Below, piece after piece: positions 63,533 to 64,000 of a stretch of DNA of 64,000 bases (positions are counted from its first letter, which is position 1; every line of letters begins with the position of its first letter). The translations under genes and the position numbers were made by a program. The stretch is from positions 107,607 to 171,606 of the forward strand of contig JAQWGN010000011.1 in NCBI GenBank assembly GCA_029238215.1, given 5' to 3'. This DNA is from Flavobacteriaceae bacterium. Its GTDB lineage: Bacteria; Bacteroidota; Bacteroidia; Flavobacteriales; Flavobacteriaceae. The notes below the pieces were generated by a model. The model searched no databases and was not told where the DNA came from. It worked only from the letters and a program-made list of their open reading frames with translations.

Positions 63533-64000
63533 ATGATTAAGACTGTAATTTACTCAAGAGTTAGTTCAGAGTCAGAGAGACAGGACACAGAGAGACAAAC
63601 AAAGGAACTACAACAATATGCTAAGAGAATGAACTATGAGGTAGTTGAAGTTTTTGAAGAAAAGGTAAGTGGATTCAAAAAGAACGATCAAAGACCAGTT
63701 TTTTCCAAGATGTTGGAACTGGCGAAAGTGGGATCAATTGATAAAATATTAGTTTGGGAGTTAAGTCGAATAGGAAGGTCGGTACTTCAGTCCCTTCAAA
63801 ACATACAACTCCTTCATGATTTAAAAGTCGGACTTTATATAAAGAATTTTAATCTTGATACGCTCAACGAGGATAAGACACCAAATAGTTTATCAATGTT
63901 TATGGTCCAAATATTGTTCAGCGTTGCAAATATGGAAAGTAAGATGACGCTATCTCGATTACAGTCAGGTTACCGCAATCATATCAAGAAAAATGGAAAG
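63533..64000 (+). CDS. Serine recombinase (resolvase/invertase family), 3'-truncated by the window
   Basis: Site-specific recombinase; 156 residues are visible and the gene continues beyond the window. The N-terminal catalytic domain reads VIYSRVSSESERQDTERQTKELQQYA, with the nucleophilic serine in YSRVS, and VWELSRIGRS carries the conserved arginines. FMVQILFSVANMESKMTLSRLQSGY leads into the long E helix. The C-terminal DNA-binding part is cut off, so resolvase, invertase and large integrase types cannot be told apart. It starts at ATG 63533, 360 bp after hsdR. Neighbouring structure suggests its own target site is just upstream. Confidence 0.9.
   Translation, partial: MIKTVIYSRVSSESERQDTERQTKELQQYAKRMNYEVVEVFEEKVSGFKKNDQRPVFSKMLELAKVGSIDKILVWELSRIGRSVLQSLQNIQLLHDLKVGLYIKNFNLDTLNEDKTPNSLSMFMVQILFSVANMESKMTLSRLQSGYRNHIKKNGK

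Overview
The window is AT-rich chromosomal DNA from a member of the Bacteroidetes, most likely a marine-type Flavobacteriaceae. The signs are the Bacteroidetes -7 promoter element TAnnTTTG in front of many genes and the near absence of Shine-Dalgarno sequences. Typical gene content also fits: BshC, an OstA-like protein, DUF349 and paired DUF368 proteins, a TonB-dependent receptor with a carboxypeptidase-like N-terminus, and an ECF sigma operon. Genes are tightly packed, with many 1-8 bp overlaps and several convergent pairs that share 4 bp at their stop codons. I saw no tRNA, rRNA, CRISPR array or intact insertion sequence.

Layout. 1-13.3 kb is housekeeping: rimO (cut by the window start), bshC, guaA, a LysM/periplasmic-binding protein, pyrG, yidC, mnmA, lysA and sucC. 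13.4-22.2 kb holds hsp20, uvrB, an ABC exporter pair, an unrecognised kinase-like protein, heme A synthase, a CCA-adding-type nucleotidyltransferase and the tsaC/yrdC gene. 22.3-27.2 kb is a surface-glycan island: a Stealth-type phosphotransferase, a GT4-GT2 fusion, a GT4 enzyme and a divergent GT2 enzyme. 27.3-32.8 kb returns to housekeeping with dapD, ruvX-def-mazG, a DUF349 protein and aroE. 32.8-43.8 kb is a long minus-strand block: two DUF368 membrane proteins, a TPR protein, an aminotransferase, an OstA-like protein, purA, a Fur-family regulator, relA/spoT and an rRNA-type methyltransferase. 43.9-52.1 kb holds a LytTR response regulator, rocD, a cysteine desulfurase, a TonB receptor/M23 peptidase pair and a coiled-coil/zapA pair followed by a probable 6S RNA. 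52.1-56.9 kb holds small hypotheticals and an ECF sigma/putative anti-sigma/Spy-like operon.

The last part (about 56.5 kb to the end) looks accessory. A small Cro/C-type HTH regulator sits 2 bp before hsdM, followed by hsdS and hsdR, forming a complete type I restriction-modification operon. The regulator's promoter contains a perfect 20-bp palindrome that overlaps the -7 element. After hsdR comes a 360-bp non-coding stretch with a strikingly GC-rich hairpin array and a 66-bp imperfect palindrome. A serine recombinase follows and runs off the window end. This arrangement suggests a mobile or integrated element whose other boundary is outside the window.

Most genes are recognisable housekeeping families. 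The least explained items are the hairpin array before the recombinase, the kinase-like protein at 17.65 kb, the TGACA repeats in front of hsp20, and the small genes next to the restriction island. Many start codons were revised from the ORF track because a good TAnnTTTG element lies inside or overlaps the longer version.
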